Assembly: GCA_025937785.1 (NCBI GenBank)
Contig: JAICQQ010000005.1
Coordinates: 1-64,000, forward strand
DNA from: Polyangiaceae bacterium
GTDB taxonomy: Bacteria > Myxococcota_A > Polyangia > Polyangiales > Polyangiaceae
DNA: 64,000 nucleotides
Direction of reading: 5' to 3'
The notes beneath the pieces are model-generated. The model did no database searches and was not told the origin of the DNA. It saw only the letters and a program-made list of their open reading frames with translations. The translations under genes and the position numbers were made by a program. This document shows positions 1 to 8,721 of the stretch, piece by piece; within the stretch, counting starts at the first letter, position 1, and each line of letters starts with the position of its first letter.

Positions 1-141
1 CCGGGGTCCCGGCGCCGGCCCCCCCCGGGCCCTCCCCGTCCCTCCTCCCGGGTCCCCTCCCCGCCGCTCCTCCGTTGTGGGGGCTCGCGCTTCGCGCTTG
101 CGGGGCTGGGGACTTGGGCTTCGCGCTTTGCGGGGGTCGGG
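1..141. repeat. GC-rich non-coding edge with imperfect direct repeat
   Basis: No gene is supported here. The stretch lies downstream of the small minus-strand gene that ends at 142 and opens with long C and G tracts. Two imperfect copies of a roughly 25-base G-rich unit, each built around GCTTCGCGCTT followed by a GCGGGG run, lie at about 83-112 and 116-141. It may be a decayed or simple repeat or a spacer before the next operon gene, which would lie off the left edge. Confidence 0.4.
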
Positions 142-471
142 CTATGGCTCGTCGGGGTTGGGACGCGCGCGATCGAGCACCGATTCGGTTCGCGCTTCTA
201 CGCTTGCTCGCGCAGCGTCGAGGTCGTCGAAGACCTCGAGCCCGCACGACAATAGATAGGCCACCGAAGCTCGCGCCATGTCAGCGTCCTCGACGAGGAG
301 ATCCATCGCTTGCCCGTCGTGAAAGGTTGTCAGATGGACGGAGCCCGACTCTCGGAGCAGCACGAGCGTTTGCTCCATCGGCCGCAGGAACGCCACCACC
401 TCCGGTTCGGAAATACGCCGCGTCATGCCTTTGAGCTTGATGCCTTTTTCGCGGATGACCTTCCAACTCAT
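142..471 (-). CDS. small conserved-position protein of unknown function after rbfA
   Basis: I do not recognise this 109-residue protein. It starts with ATG at 471, with GAGGA about 9 bases upstream, only 26 bases after the rbfA stop, so it is probably the last visible member of the rimP-nusA-infB operon. The sequence is soluble, with a basic first 20 residues, a central alternating region that could be a small alpha/beta fold (VLLRESGSVHLTTFHDG near residues 37-53) and an Arg/Ala/Glu helix near the C terminus. No signal peptide, cysteine pair or catalytic motif is visible. Its position suggests a role connected with translation or ribosome maturation, but that is inference only. The alternative, that it is a lineage-specific orphan, cannot be excluded. 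Confidence 0.6.
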   Translation of the reverse strand: MSWKVIREKGIKLKGMTRRISEPEVVAFLRPMEQTLVLLRESGSVHLTTFHDGQAMDLLVEDADMARASVAYLLSCGLEVFDDLDAARASVEARTESVLDRARPNPDEP

Positions 472-497
472 GCGGACCGTCCTCGCCGAAGGACTGG

Positions 498-923
498 CTA
501 CTGGCCTTGGTTGGAGGCGTTGGGGTCGGGATCGGGGTCGCTGGGGACCGGGTCAGCGGCGCTGTTCTCGGCGGCGATCTCGCGCAAGATTTCGTCGACG
601 CGGCGGGAGTGGTCGAGCCCGGTGTCGTAGGCGAAGCGGAGCTCGGGGACGCGTTTCATACGGAGCTTGGGCGCGAGCGAACGGCGCAGACGGGCGGCGA
701 CGCGCGCTAGCGCCTTCAGCGTCGACTTGCGCTGGTTCTCGTCATCATCGCCCACGAGCAGGCGCACCGAGATCCAGGCCACGCCCAGATCATCGGGGAT
801 CTCGACGTTGGTGACCACCACGTGCTCGAGCCGGCGATCGCCGAGCTCGCGCACGAAGGCTTGTGTCAGGTGCTCTTTGATGCTTTCCGCCACGCGGCGG
901 CCACGGATACCGGTCACGGTCAC
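498..923 (-). CDS. rbfA: ribosome-binding factor A
   Basis: RbfA helps mature the 30S subunit by binding near the 5-prime helix of 16S rRNA. The 141-residue product shows the family pattern: an N-terminal basic helix (RGRRVAESIKEHLTQAF), the strand segment VVVTNVEIPDDLGVAWISV, the conserved Arg/Leu helix (ARLRRSLAPKLRMKRVPELRF) and a C-terminal DHSRRVDEIL segment. A short acidic Pro/Asp/Asn tail follows. The start is GTG at 923, overlapping the TGA of the DUF503 gene in a GTGA junction, which implies translational coupling. A longer reading frame extends upstream into the DUF503 gene, but that part is a shadow. Length and order (infB, DUF503, rbfA) are normal for the family. Confidence 0.93.
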   Translation of the reverse strand: MTVTGIRGRRVAESIKEHLTQAFVRELGDRRLEHVVVTNVEIPDDLGVAWISVRLLVGDDDENQRKSTLKALARVAARLRRSLAPKLRMKRVPELRFAYDTGLDHSRRVDEILREIAAENSAADPVPSDPDPDPNASNQGQ

Positions 924-1288
924 TCGTCCTGATACTTGTCGGTCAGCACCGACTCTTCGAGAGATTGTTCGAGCCCACCTTGCACCGAACTGCCGCGGGC
1001 GCCGAACGGGATCACCTCGTGCGCCGAGTCGATCAGCAGCGCATCTGCCAGCGAGCGGGCCATACCGAGCGCCTTTTGCAAGACCTCTTCGCAGAGCGTG
1101 AGCTCGCCGCTCACCGTACACAGCCCCAGCGTCGCGAGCTGGTAGCTTTCGACGTCACCCAGCTCGGCGACAACCACGGGTAAGCGCGCCTTCAAGCGCT
1201 CCTTGTAGCTCTTGACGACTCGGCGTCGGTCTTTGAGAGACCGCGCGCAGGGCAGTCGGAGCACGACGCGAGCGACGCCTACGAACAT
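920..1288 (-). CDS. DUF503 (YlxP-like) protein
   Basis: This 122-residue protein belongs to the DUF503 group, small ferredoxin-fold-like proteins usually encoded between infB and rbfA; their biochemical role is not settled. The hallmark opening is present: MFVGVARVVLRLPCARSLKDRR, followed by a basic helix and the strand around AELGDVESYQLATLGL. The chosen ATG at 1288 matches the usual family start. A GTG at 1303 would add five residues, and neither has a convincing ribosome binding site. The C terminus is about 25 residues longer than the typical ~95-residue family member and is acidic. It sits 70 bases after infB and overlaps rbfA by four bases. Confidence 0.85.
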   Translation of the reverse strand: MFVGVARVVLRLPCARSLKDRRRVVKSYKERLKARLPVVVAELGDVESYQLATLGLCTVSGELTLCEEVLQKALGMARSLADALLIDSAHEVIPFGARGSSVQGGLEQSLEESVLTDKYQDE

Positions 1289-1358
1289 GCTCGAGGTTAG
1301 CACGCAGCGCGGCGCTCACAAGCACCGCGCCGTTTGCCCTGGACCGCCGTCACGGCGC

Positions 1359-4229
1359 TCACAGCGACTGCTTGACTTCTTCGACCTCGAACGCCTCGAT
1401 GATGTCGCCGACTTGGATCTCGTTGTAGCCATCGAGCGACATACCGCACTCGAAGCCCTCTTTGACCTCACGCACGTCGTCCTTGAAACGCTTCAGATTC
1501 GAGAGCTTCCCGCTCCAGATCTGGGCGCCGCCGCGCATCAGCCGCACGCCGCCGGAGCGCTTGACGTTGCCTTCGAGGACCATGCAACCCGCGATCATGC
1601 CCGCCTTGCTGACCTTGAACAGCTGCCTGACCTCGGCCTTGCCCGTGGCCTTTTCGACCATCTTGGGCGCCAGCAGGCCTTCCATCGCCGCCTTCACCTC
1701 ATCGACGACCTTGTAGATGATGCTGTATTGGCGAATCTGTACGCCTTCGCGCTGAGCCAAGCTCTGTGCCTTGCCCGCAGGGCGCACGTTGAAGCCGATG
1801 ATGATGGCTTCTGCCGCAACCGCCAGGTTGACGTCGTTCTCGGTGATGGCGCCCGCCGCGGAATGCACGATGGTGACCTTCACCTTGTCACCCGACAGAC
1901 GGCTGAGCGAATCGGACACGGCCTCGGCGGAGCCCTGAACGTCCGCCTTGATGATCAGCTTCAGCTCGAGCTGATCGGCTTCGCTCATCAGCGCTGCCAG
2001 CTCCTCGAAGTTGCGGGGCTTGTTGCCCTGCGAGGGCGCCAGGCTGACCTTGGCCTTCGTCTTGCGCCCTTCGGCGAGCTCTTGGGCGGTCTTCATGTCT
2101 TTGATGACGTAGACATGGTCGCCCGCGGTCGGCACTTCGTTCAAGCCGACGAGCGAGACCGGCGTCGAAGGGCCGGCGGACTGCACCTGCTTGCCCGACG
2201 AATCGATCATCGCGCGCGCGCGCCCGTAGGCCGCGCCTGCCAGGATCACGTCGCCGCGCTGGAGCGTGCCGTCCGTGACCAGCACGGTCGCGACTGGACC
2301 CTTGCCACGGTCGAGTTCAGCCTCGACGACGATGCCGCTTGCGAGCTTGTCGGGGTTGGCCCTGAGCTCGAGCAATTCGGCTTGCAGCACCACCTTGTCG
2401 AGCATCTCGTCGATGCCCTGGCGGGTGACCGCGCTCACTTCGTTGAACAGGATGTCGCCGCCCCACTCTTCGGGCACGAGGCCCTGTTCGCTGAGCTCGC
2501 GACGCACGCGCTCGGGCTGCGCATCGGGCTTGTCGACCTTGTTGATGGCCACCACGATGGGGACCCCGGCCGCTCGAGCGTGGACGATCGCCTCCTTGGT
2601 TTGCGGCATGACGCCGTCGTCCGCCGCCACCACCAGGATCACGATATCGGTCGCCTGCGCGCCGCGCGCGCGCATCTGCGTGAACGCCTCGTGGCCCGGG
2701 GTGTCGAGGAACGTGAGCGGGCCGTGGGCGGTCTTCACGCTGTACGCACCGATGTGCTGTGTAATGCCGCCGGCTTCACCCGAGACCACGTTGGTCTTGC
2801 GAATCTGATCGAGCAAACTGGTCTTGCCGTGGTCGACGTGGCCCATCACGGTCACGACCGGGGGTCGCGGCACGAGATTCTCAGAAGCTTCTTCGCCTGC
2901 TTCGCTCGCTTGAGCGGCGACGATCGCGTCCTGCTCACTGACGGCGACGTCCTCGACCTCCCACCCGAACTCGTTGGCGACGATCTTCGCGGTGTCGGCG
3001 TCGAGGGTAGTGTTGATGTTCACGCCCGTCATGCCGAGCCGCATCAAGGTCATCAGAAGCTCGGTGGCCTTGACGCCGATCTTCCCGCCCAACGCCTGGA
3101 GTCCGATGGTCTCTTCGATGCGGACGACCTTCTTGTGGGCAGAACGCTCTTGAGTGACAGGCCCGCCGGCGCCCTTGGCGCGGGAAAGCGAACCGATACC
3201 GCGCGGGCGCATGCCGCGGCCACCCATGCGACCGCCGACCATGCCTGGACGACCGCCGCCGCGCGCTCCGGGGGGACCGCCAGTGCCCGCTTTGGCGTTG
3301 TACTCCACACGACGCGGTCCGGGACCGCCGCGAAGCGGTGCCTTCGGCATGGGCACGCCGGGCCTGCCCTCCCAAACATCGATACCGGTCTTCGGCGCGG
3401 GTCGCGGTGGGGGCTGCTGTACCACGGGTGCGGACGCGGAAGAGGCGGTCGCCGACGACGCTCCGGCCGACGACACTCCGGCGGACGAGACTGCCGCTGG
3501 CGAGCGAGTGGGGGCGTGAGCCGCACGAGGAGAAGGAAGAGTCTGGGGATCGGGTTTCGACATACTGGGGGGAGCGCTGGCGGGCTCCGGTGTTTCGGAT
3601 ACTGGCGGCGGCGCAGCGACGGCGGGCTCGCTGATCGGTGCCTGGGGCGGAGAAGGTGATTGTTCCGAAGCGGGAGGCGACTCCGCTGACACAGGGGCAA
3701 CCGTCGACTCGACGGGTGCTTCGACGGCGGCGGCAGCCGGCTCGCCGCGGCGGGACGGTTCGGGGGCGGGCGGTGACTCCACTTGGGGAGCCGCGGACTC
3801 TGCCGAGTCGCGCAACGAAGGAGCGGGCGCTGACGCGGGAGCCGAGACGGGTGCGTTGGATGCGTTGGATGCGGCGGAGCTGCTGACTGGACCGCTCTCG
3901 GTGCGGGAAGCGGGGCGGCGGCGCACGACAGCCTGTGCCGGTGGCGGTGCTGCCGAAACCGGTGATGACGAAGGGGCCTCTGACTCTGCAGCGCCAGAGC
4001 GTGGGCGCGCCTTGCGCTTGACCACGGTCGGCGCGATGCGTTCCTCGACCACCTTCTCTCCCGTGTCACGCTTGAGGTGTCGCTTCACGCGCTCCACCAC
4101 CTCTGGTGTCACGGCACTCATGTGGTTCTTGACCTCGCTGAACCCGACCGATTGCAACAGGGCGACGAGCGCCTTGCCATCCATGCCCAAGTCGCGCGCC
4201 ACTTCGTAGACACGCAGTTTTCCGCTCAT
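1359..4229 (-). CDS. infB: translation initiation factor IF-2
   Basis: IF-2 is the GTPase that brings initiator tRNA to the 30S subunit and promotes 50S joining. The 956-residue protein has an N-terminal IF2_N helical domain (about 1-55) and a Pro/Ala/Ser linker of some 250 residues (about 75-300). A Gly/Arg-rich stretch follows (about 300-355), then a second IF2_N-type domain (about 365-430) and the GTPase core. G1 is GHVDHGKT at 463-470, G3 is DTPGHE at about 509, and G4 is NKVD at 564-567; domains II-IV complete the C terminus. It overlaps the ylxR gene in an ATGA junction. The long low-complexity linker resembles other myxobacterial IF-2 proteins. Confidence 0.97.
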   Translation of the reverse strand: MSGKLRVYEVARDLGMDGKALVALLQSVGFSEVKNHMSAVTPEVVERVKRHLKRDTGEKVVEERIAPTVVKRKARPRSGAAESEAPSSSPVSAAPPPAQAVVRRRPASRTESGPVSSSAASNASNAPVSAPASAPAPSLRDSAESAAPQVESPPAPEPSRRGEPAAAAVEAPVESTVAPVSAESPPASEQSPSPPQAPISEPAVAAPPPVSETPEPASAPPSMSKPDPQTLPSPRAAHAPTRSPAAVSSAGVSSAGASSATASSASAPVVQQPPPRPAPKTGIDVWEGRPGVPMPKAPLRGGPGPRRVEYNAKAGTGGPPGARGGGRPGMVGGRMGGRGMRPRGIGSLSRAKGAGGPVTQERSAHKKVVRIEETIGLQALGGKIGVKATELLMTLMRLGMTGVNINTTLDADTAKIVANEFGWEVEDVAVSEQDAIVAAQASEAGEEASENLVPRPPVVTVMGHVDHGKTSLLDQIRKTNVVSGEAGGITQHIGAYSVKTAHGPLTFLDTPGHEAFTQMRARGAQATDIVILVVAADDGVMPQTKEAIVHARAAGVPIVVAINKVDKPDAQPERVRRELSEQGLVPEEWGGDILFNEVSAVTRQGIDEMLDKVVLQAELLELRANPDKLASGIVVEAELDRGKGPVATVLVTDGTLQRGDVILAGAAYGRARAMIDSSGKQVQSAGPSTPVSLVGLNEVPTAGDHVYVIKDMKTAQELAEGRKTKAKVSLAPSQGNKPRNFEELAALMSEADQLELKLIIKADVQGSAEAVSDSLSRLSGDKVKVTIVHSAAGAITENDVNLAVAAEAIIIGFNVRPAGKAQSLAQREGVQIRQYSIIYKVVDEVKAAMEGLLAPKMVEKATGKAEVRQLFKVSKAGMIAGCMVLEGNVKRSGGVRLMRGGAQIWSGKLSNLKRFKDDVREVKEGFECGMSLDGYNEIQVGDIIEAFEVEEVKQSL

Positions 4230-4954
4230 CCAACCTCCGTCGAAGACTTCTTCTGATCGCTTCTTTGTGATACCCGCTGCCGCGAGCCAGCCGCGCCTGA
4301 ATCGGCTACGCTCTGGGCCAACCTTGCGGAATGGGCCATGGCGATAGTCGCTTTCACGGCGTTCGCCAACCCATCATCCGTAACTGCAAGCAAGCCCGCC
4401 TCGGTACGGCCCACGAGCCCACCCAGAAGCTCTTTGGTCCCCCAACCGACTGCGCCGCCGGCAGCGACGATTTTCTGAACCTGAGTCGCGCGCGCCGCGC
4501 TTTTCGCGTCGGTGGCGACGAGCAGCAAACGGCAGCGATCGGCCTCGATCTCTAGCTCTACCGCCGTTCTGCCCACCGCAAGCTTCCGGCTGCGATAGGC
4601 AGCTGCCAAAAGCGCGACCACTCGTCGGTCGGCCGCCGAGCCAAGGAGCTCCGCGAGTTCTGCGGGACTGGAATTGATCGGCGTCTTGAAACTGCGCCCG
4701 AAGCCCCCCGGGGCCTTGCGCAGACAGTCGGGGATAGGGTGGAGCCAGGCGCCGCGCCCGAACTCACCCTGCCCCAGGTCCGGCAGCACGCTGCCCGAGC
4801 CCGCGAACACCCAGCGCGTGAGCTGTTCCGGTGCCGCTTTCTGGCGGCAGGCGACGCACGAACGCAAACGAGCCTTCGCCACCCGCGGGGGGCGGGCTGG
4901 ATTCACGCCGGGCTGTGGCTCGGTGTGCGGCCGGGTTGCGCTCGCTCTCGTCAA
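4226..4954 (-). CDS. YlxR (DUF448) protein fused to an L7Ae-like domain
   Basis: The 242-residue product joins two RNA-associated modules. Residues about 25-100 are the YlxR/DUF448 domain, with the signature RSCVACR and the conserved region around GRGAWLHP and CLRKA. Residues about 125-205 resemble an L7Ae/ribosomal protein L7Ae-like fold (ADRCRLLLVATDAKSA and the VGWGTKELLGGLVGR region). In many bacteria these are separate adjacent genes between nusA and infB; here they are one chain. The start is TTG at 4954, preceded by GAGGA with suitable spacing. A GTG at about 4906 lacks such a site. The gene lies nine bases after nusA and overlaps infB by four bases. A role in RNA binding is expected from the families. 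Confidence 0.85.
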   Translation of the reverse strand: MTRASATRPHTEPQPGVNPARPPRVAKARLRSCVACRQKAAPEQLTRWVFAGSGSVLPDLGQGEFGRGAWLHPIPDCLRKAPGGFGRSFKTPINSSPAELAELLGSAADRRVVALLAAAYRSRKLAVGRTAVELEIEADRCRLLLVATDAKSAARATQVQKIVAAGGAVGWGTKELLGGLVGRTEAGLLAVTDDGLANAVKATIAMAHSARLAQSVADSGAAGSRQRVSQRSDQKKSSTEVG

Positions 4955-4963
4955 TCAGGTTCC

Positions 4964-6616
4964 TCACTCTCCGCCTTCGGCGGAGGCAGATGACTGGCTC
5001 TTCAGTTCGGCGGCGTAGCGCGCGCGTGCTTCTTCGATCTCGTGCGCCTCGCTCTTCAGGAAGAACTGCGCGCCCTGCTGGATCTCTCGAATCTTCTTGA
5101 TGCCGAGCCCCGTTCTGATCGCGAGGCGATCGGGATCTTCCCGGGAGACGTCGTTGACCGTCTTGTAGCCTGCCTCTTCGAGCAACTGCAGCGTGCGCAG
5201 ACCTACGCCGCGCACGAAACGCAGCTTCTCGCGCTCCGTGAGCGGCTCGCTGCGCTGCGAAGCTTCTTTGATGCGAGCATGGCGCAGCCGCTCCATCGCG
5301 CTTTCGGCGGCCCCCTTCAGCGCCTGCGCTTCTTCTTCGGTGTTCACGCCGTCGAGCTGAACCAGCTCTTCGGGGCCGGCTTCGGCGATTTCCTCGAGCG
5401 CCCGGAAGCCGAGCCGATACATGGCCTTCGCCAGATCGTCGGACACGCCTTCGATCTCGCGCAGTGCGCCCAGCGCCTCTTCCTCCATCTGCTTGAACTT
5501 ACTCTCGCTGATGATGTCGAGCTTCCAGCCCGTCAGCTGCGACGCGAGACGAACGTTTTGACCCTTGCGGCCGATGGCGAGCGATAGCTTCTCGTCGGGC
5601 ACGACCAACTCCATGCGGTGGTCGGCCTCGTCGACGATGACCTTGTTCACCTCTGCCGGCTGAATCGCGTTGATGATGTAGCGAGCTGGATCGCGATCGT
5701 GCGGCACGATGTCGATCTTTTCGCCGCGCAGCTCTTGCACCACGGCTTGTACGCGGGAGCCCTTGATGCCGACGCACGCGCCCACGGGGTCGACGTCCGC
5801 GTCACGCGTGCTCACCGCGATCTTGCTGCGCGCGCCGGGCTCTCGGGCCACGCTCACGATTTTGACGATGCCTTCGTAGATTTCGGGCACCTCGGCCTCG
5901 AACAGCTTGTCGACGAGCGACGGAGCGCTACGGCTCAGAATGATCATCGGCCCGCGCGCTTCGCGGTCGATGTCCTTCACGTACGCGACGATGCGATCGC
6001 CAGGGCGGTACGTCTCGCGCGGCGTCTGCTCGCGCGACGGCAACACGCCTTCGGTGCGCCCGAGGTCGACGATGATGTTGTGCCCTTTTTCGAAGCGACG
6101 AATGATGCCGCGGATCAGCTGACCTTGCCGATCTTTGTACTCGTTGTAGATGATGTCGCGCTCGGCGTCGCGCACGCGCTGCAGCAGCACCTGCTTGGCG
6201 GTTTGCGCCGCGATGCGACCGAAGGTGCTGCGCGCCTGCGACATGTCGAGCACGTCACCGAATTCTTTGTCCTGTTGGCGGGCACGCTCAGCGTCCTTCG
6301 GGTGCCAGAACACCTGAAAACCGAGCTCTTCACCGATCTCGGCGTCGAGCCCGTGCTTCTGCGCGATGGGCAGAGAGATTTCGCGTTCGGGGTCCTGCAC
6401 GTCTTCGACCACCGTCATGTACTGGAACAAGTCGATGTTCCCAGTGTCGTCGTTGAACCGCGCTTCCAGCTCTCGGGTGGGGCCGAAGGCCGCCTGGGCG
6501 GCTTTGAGGATTGCCGCTTCCATCGTTTCCACGAGGATCTGCTTGTCGATGCCTTTTTCTTCGGCAACCTGATTGACAATCGACCCGAGACTATCGGTAA
6601 GGCCTGGTGCTGCCAT
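4964..6616 (-). CDS. nusA: transcription termination/antitermination factor NusA
   Basis: NusA binds RNA polymerase and nascent RNA to control pausing, termination and antitermination. The 550-residue protein has the N-terminal polymerase-binding domain (about 1-135), an S1 domain (about 140-205, including GHNIIVDLGRTEGVLP), and two KH domains (about 235-365, with GACVGIKGSRV and the hallmark LAIGRKGQNVRLAS). The C terminus has helix-hairpin-helix repeats (LYRLGFRALEEIAEAGPEEL and a second FVRGVGLRTLQLLEEAG unit), as in proteobacterial long NusA forms. It begins two bases after rimP, with GGAGC upstream of the ATG. Order and length fit the family well. Confidence 0.97.
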   Translation of the reverse strand: MAAPGLTDSLGSIVNQVAEEKGIDKQILVETMEAAILKAAQAAFGPTRELEARFNDDTGNIDLFQYMTVVEDVQDPEREISLPIAQKHGLDAEIGEELGFQVFWHPKDAERARQQDKEFGDVLDMSQARSTFGRIAAQTAKQVLLQRVRDAERDIIYNEYKDRQGQLIRGIIRRFEKGHNIIVDLGRTEGVLPSREQTPRETYRPGDRIVAYVKDIDREARGPMIILSRSAPSLVDKLFEAEVPEIYEGIVKIVSVAREPGARSKIAVSTRDADVDPVGACVGIKGSRVQAVVQELRGEKIDIVPHDRDPARYIINAIQPAEVNKVIVDEADHRMELVVPDEKLSLAIGRKGQNVRLASQLTGWKLDIISESKFKQMEEEALGALREIEGVSDDLAKAMYRLGFRALEEIAEAGPEELVQLDGVNTEEEAQALKGAAESAMERLRHARIKEASQRSEPLTEREKLRFVRGVGLRTLQLLEEAGYKTVNDVSREDPDRLAIRTGLGIKKIREIQQGAQFFLKSEAHEIEEARARYAAELKSQSSASAEGGE

Positions 6617-6618
6617 GC

Positions 6619-7209
6619 TTATTTGCTCCGTCGCGACGCGCGAGCTTTCCGCCCGTGGTCGGATGCGCGCTGGGGCTTTCGTCCCCGAGCGCGGGGCTCT
6701 CCCTTGTTCCAGTCGAACACGAGATGAGCGCTTTCGATTTCGCTGAACGCTAGGTTCAGTGTGCCCCTATCCGTCTGCACGACGACGGCTTGGCCGTCAT
6801 CGTCCAGGCCGGACAAAAGTCCGAGAATTACCCGCTGGCCGTCGACGCTCTCGCGCAGTCTGAGCTTCGCTTTCTGACCCGCGAAGCGCCGATAATCGTC
6901 CAATCGGTAGAGCGACCGCTCGAGACCGGGAGAGCCGACCTGCAAGCTGTAACGAGCGTCGATCACGTCAGCCACGTCGAGAGCTGCCGAAAGATCTCGA
7001 GAAATCTCGCTGCAGAGGTCGATGGTGACGCCCGCGCCAGGCAAGGTCGACCCCGGCCGCTCGACGGTCAGCTCGAGAACCCAGCCCGCGCGATCGGTGC
7101 GCCAGACCAGTTCGACCCCATCGACGTTATGCGCGCGCAGCACGGGCTCGACCACCGCGATCACGCGATCGCGATCTAGGCCGTGCAGGTGTTCGTGGGC
7201 GACATTCAT
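6619..7209 (-). CDS. rimP: ribosome maturation factor RimP
   Basis: RimP assists 30S maturation. The 196-residue form starting at ATG 7209 covers the two-domain fold. The N-terminal alpha/beta domain spans about 10-85, with the conserved VTIDLCSEISRDLSAALD segment. The SPGLERSLYRLDDYRRFAG signature then leads into the C-terminal SH3-like domain with its beta strands. A very basic tail of about 30 residues rich in Arg and Lys ends the protein. A longer in-frame reading exists upstream but runs through a terminator-like hairpin and has no family match, so I reject it. The gene heads the operon with nusA, as in most bacteria; the leader upstream may control the whole operon. Confidence 0.92.
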   Translation of the reverse strand: MNVAHEHLHGLDRDRVIAVVEPVLRAHNVDGVELVWRTDRAGWVLELTVERPGSTLPGAGVTIDLCSEISRDLSAALDVADVIDARYSLQVGSPGLERSLYRLDDYRRFAGQKAKLRLRESVDGQRVILGLLSGLDDDGQAVVVQTDRGTLNLAFSEIESAHLVFDWNKGEPRARGRKPQRASDHGRKARASRRSK

Positions 7210-7483
7210 CGAGGGCTTGACCGGGCAGAAGGGTTGACCAAAGAATAAAAAAAAACGGACCCTTTCAAATTGGGCCCGCCTGGATCCACCCGAATTTTCG
7301 CTGCGTAGTCTAGCCAAGGACTTTTGGGTGTGCAAGGCACCCACGAGGTAAAAGCGCAGTAGTTGAAGCTGAACACATGAACAGTTCCACTGGGGCTGTT
7401 CTCCGGCATCCTCTTCTCAGCTCTCAGGTGCTCTCTTTCGCAACCTGCCTGCCCACGAATGCGTACAGAGCAAGAGGCACCGA
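7210..7483. promoter_or_regulatory. divergent control region between the rimP operon and the ECF sigma gene
   Basis: This 274-base region must hold promoters for the leftward rimP-nusA-infB operon and the rightward sigma factor gene. On the minus strand it carries two hairpins in the rimP leader: TGGGTG/CACCCA with a 7-base loop at 7325-7343, and a terminator-like hairpin at 7247-7278 annotated separately. I looked for a tRNA in front of rimP, as in Escherichia coli, and saw no T-loop or acceptor pattern. No clear -35/-10 pair was recognised. Confidence 0.5.
7247..7278 (-). terminator. rho-independent terminator or attenuator in the rimP leader
   Basis: On the minus strand a 7-base-pair stem CGGGCCC/GGGTCCG (one G-U pair) with a 9-base loop is followed at once by nine T residues, ending 37 bases before the rimP ATG. 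This is a textbook intrinsic terminator. Because it points into rimP rather than following a gene, it may be an attenuator for the operon or the end of an unrecognised leader RNA. Confidence 0.75.
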
Positions 7484-8026
7484 ATGGATCCGAGTGACGA
7501 AGCGCTCGTGGCGCGGATGGCCGAGGGGGACAGCACCGCCCTTGCGTCACTCTATGGCCGCCACGCCCCCAAGTTGCTCGGTCTATTGTTGAGAATGCTC
7601 GGCGGCAAGGCCGAGGCCGAGGATCTGTTGCACGACGTCTTTCTCGAGGCTTGGCGGCATGCAGCAGACTACGCACCCCAACGTGGTAGCGTTCGCGCGT
7701 GGCTCACGACCCGCACGCGAAGCCGCGCGCTGGACAAGATCAAATCCGCTGGACGCCGCAGAATCGTACCAACGGAGCACGCCGCTGACGCCAGTGTGCC
7801 TTCACCGGCTTACGAGGACCACAGACGCCTTCAAGAAACCCTGCTCGAAATGCCCGAGAACCAACGAGAAGTACTGCTGCTCGCGTACTTCGAAGACCTG
7901 AGTGCTTCGGAAATCGCGGTGCGCCTCGGGATCCCGCTGGGCACGGTCAAGTCGCGCACGCGGGCCGCGCTCACCACCTTGCGCGACATCCTCGGAGAGG
8001 ATGCGACCGGGGCCGGTGAACGATGA
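7484..8026 (+). CDS. ECF-type RNA polymerase sigma factor
   Basis: This 180-residue protein is a group 4 (ECF) sigma factor with regions 2 and 4 only. Region 2 spans about residues 20-95 (LYGRHAPKLLGLLLRML, then the AEDLLHDVFLEAWRH segment and RAWLTTRTRSRALDKIK). Region 4 spans about 120-170 and has the helix-turn-helix LSASEIAVRLGIPLGTVKSR. The start at ATG 7484 follows AAGAGG with normal spacing. Its stop overlaps the next gene, a cupin-type anti-sigma factor, in an ATGA junction, so the pair is coupled. By analogy with the RpoE-ChrR pair of Rhodobacter it may answer oxidative or metal stress, but the actual signal cannot be read from sequence. Confidence 0.92.
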   Translation: MDPSDEALVARMAEGDSTALASLYGRHAPKLLGLLLRMLGGKAEAEDLLHDVFLEAWRHAADYAPQRGSVRAWLTTRTRSRALDKIKSAGRRRIVPTEHAADASVPSPAYEDHRRLQETLLEMPENQREVLLLAYFEDLSASEIAVRLGIPLGTVKSRTRAALTTLRDILGEDATGAGER

Positions 8027-8685
8027 GCACCGACTCGCGACTCCCCCGAGCCATTCGCGAAGCCCTAGCCGACGACGCCGCAGTGGAGGGCGCCGACGTC
8101 GAGACCCCAGGCAACGTGGATAAGAGCGCCAGCGCCCGGGAAGCGAACGACCTTTTGGACCGCATGGCCGCGCTCATCGAGGCGAGCGCTCCGAGCCCGA
8201 GCCTCGAAGCGCGCCTGTTGAGCGAGACTCGGGTCGCGCCACTGCGCTACGCCCCGTTCTTCTCGCGACTCGCGGCCCTCTTCGATCTGGAAGAATCCGC
8301 GGTCGAACAGCAGCTGGCCGCACTGGCGAACCCCGGGAGCTGGAAGCGCACGGGTCTCAAGGGCGTCGAACGCGTCATGGTCAGCGCGGGTCCCGAGCTC
8401 GCGTCGGCGCGCACCTCGTTCGTGCGTTTCGCTCCCGGCGCCCATTTTCCGAAGCACGCCCACGTGGGTTTCGAGCAGGTGTTCGTGCTCGAGGGCTGTT
8501 ACACCGACGACGCGGGCGTGCGGCACGGCCCGGGCAACCTGCACGAAATGGTCGCCGACACCGAACACGAGTTCTGGGTGGCGGAAAGCGAGCCCTGCAT
8601 CGCGGCCAGCGTGCTGCACCAAGGCCTGCGCTTCCGCGAATGGCCACTGAAATTGTTCAATCCTTTCTTGAAAGGTCGAGCATGA
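8023..8685 (+). CDS. ChrR-like cupin anti-sigma factor
   Basis: The 220-residue product is likely the anti-sigma factor for the upstream ECF sigma. The C-terminal half (about 110-215) is a cupin domain with the metal-binding pattern H145-x-H147-x3-E151 (in FPKHAHVGFEQVFVLEG) and a later histidine in EHEFWV, matching the arrangement in ChrR. The N-terminal half contains helical segments suitable for sigma binding. The classical zinc-binding HxxxCxxC motif of many anti-sigma domains is not visible, so the N-terminal part is divergent. No membrane segment is present, so it should act in the cytoplasm. It overlaps the sigma gene by four bases, which supports partnership. Confidence 0.82.
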   Translation: MSTDSRLPRAIREALADDAAVEGADVETPGNVDKSASAREANDLLDRMAALIEASAPSPSLEARLLSETRVAPLRYAPFFSRLAALFDLEESAVEQQLAALANPGSWKRTGLKGVERVMVSAGPELASARTSFVRFAPGAHFPKHAHVGFEQVFVLEGCYTDDAGVRHGPGNLHEMVADTEHEFWVAESEPCIAASVLHQGLRFREWPLKLFNPFLKGRA

Positions 8686-8721
8686 CGATCCGATAGCGAG
8701 GCTGGCTCGTACCAGCCGAGC

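Noticed and set aside
1212-3659. 815-residue open frame on the plus strand opposite infB
   Set aside because: It is antisense to a certain infB, with Arg/Asp/His-biased composition typical of shadow frames in GC-rich DNA.
7280-7480. tRNA gene in front of rimP, as in Escherichia coli
   Set aside because: No T-loop GGTTC pattern or acceptor stem was found on either strand.
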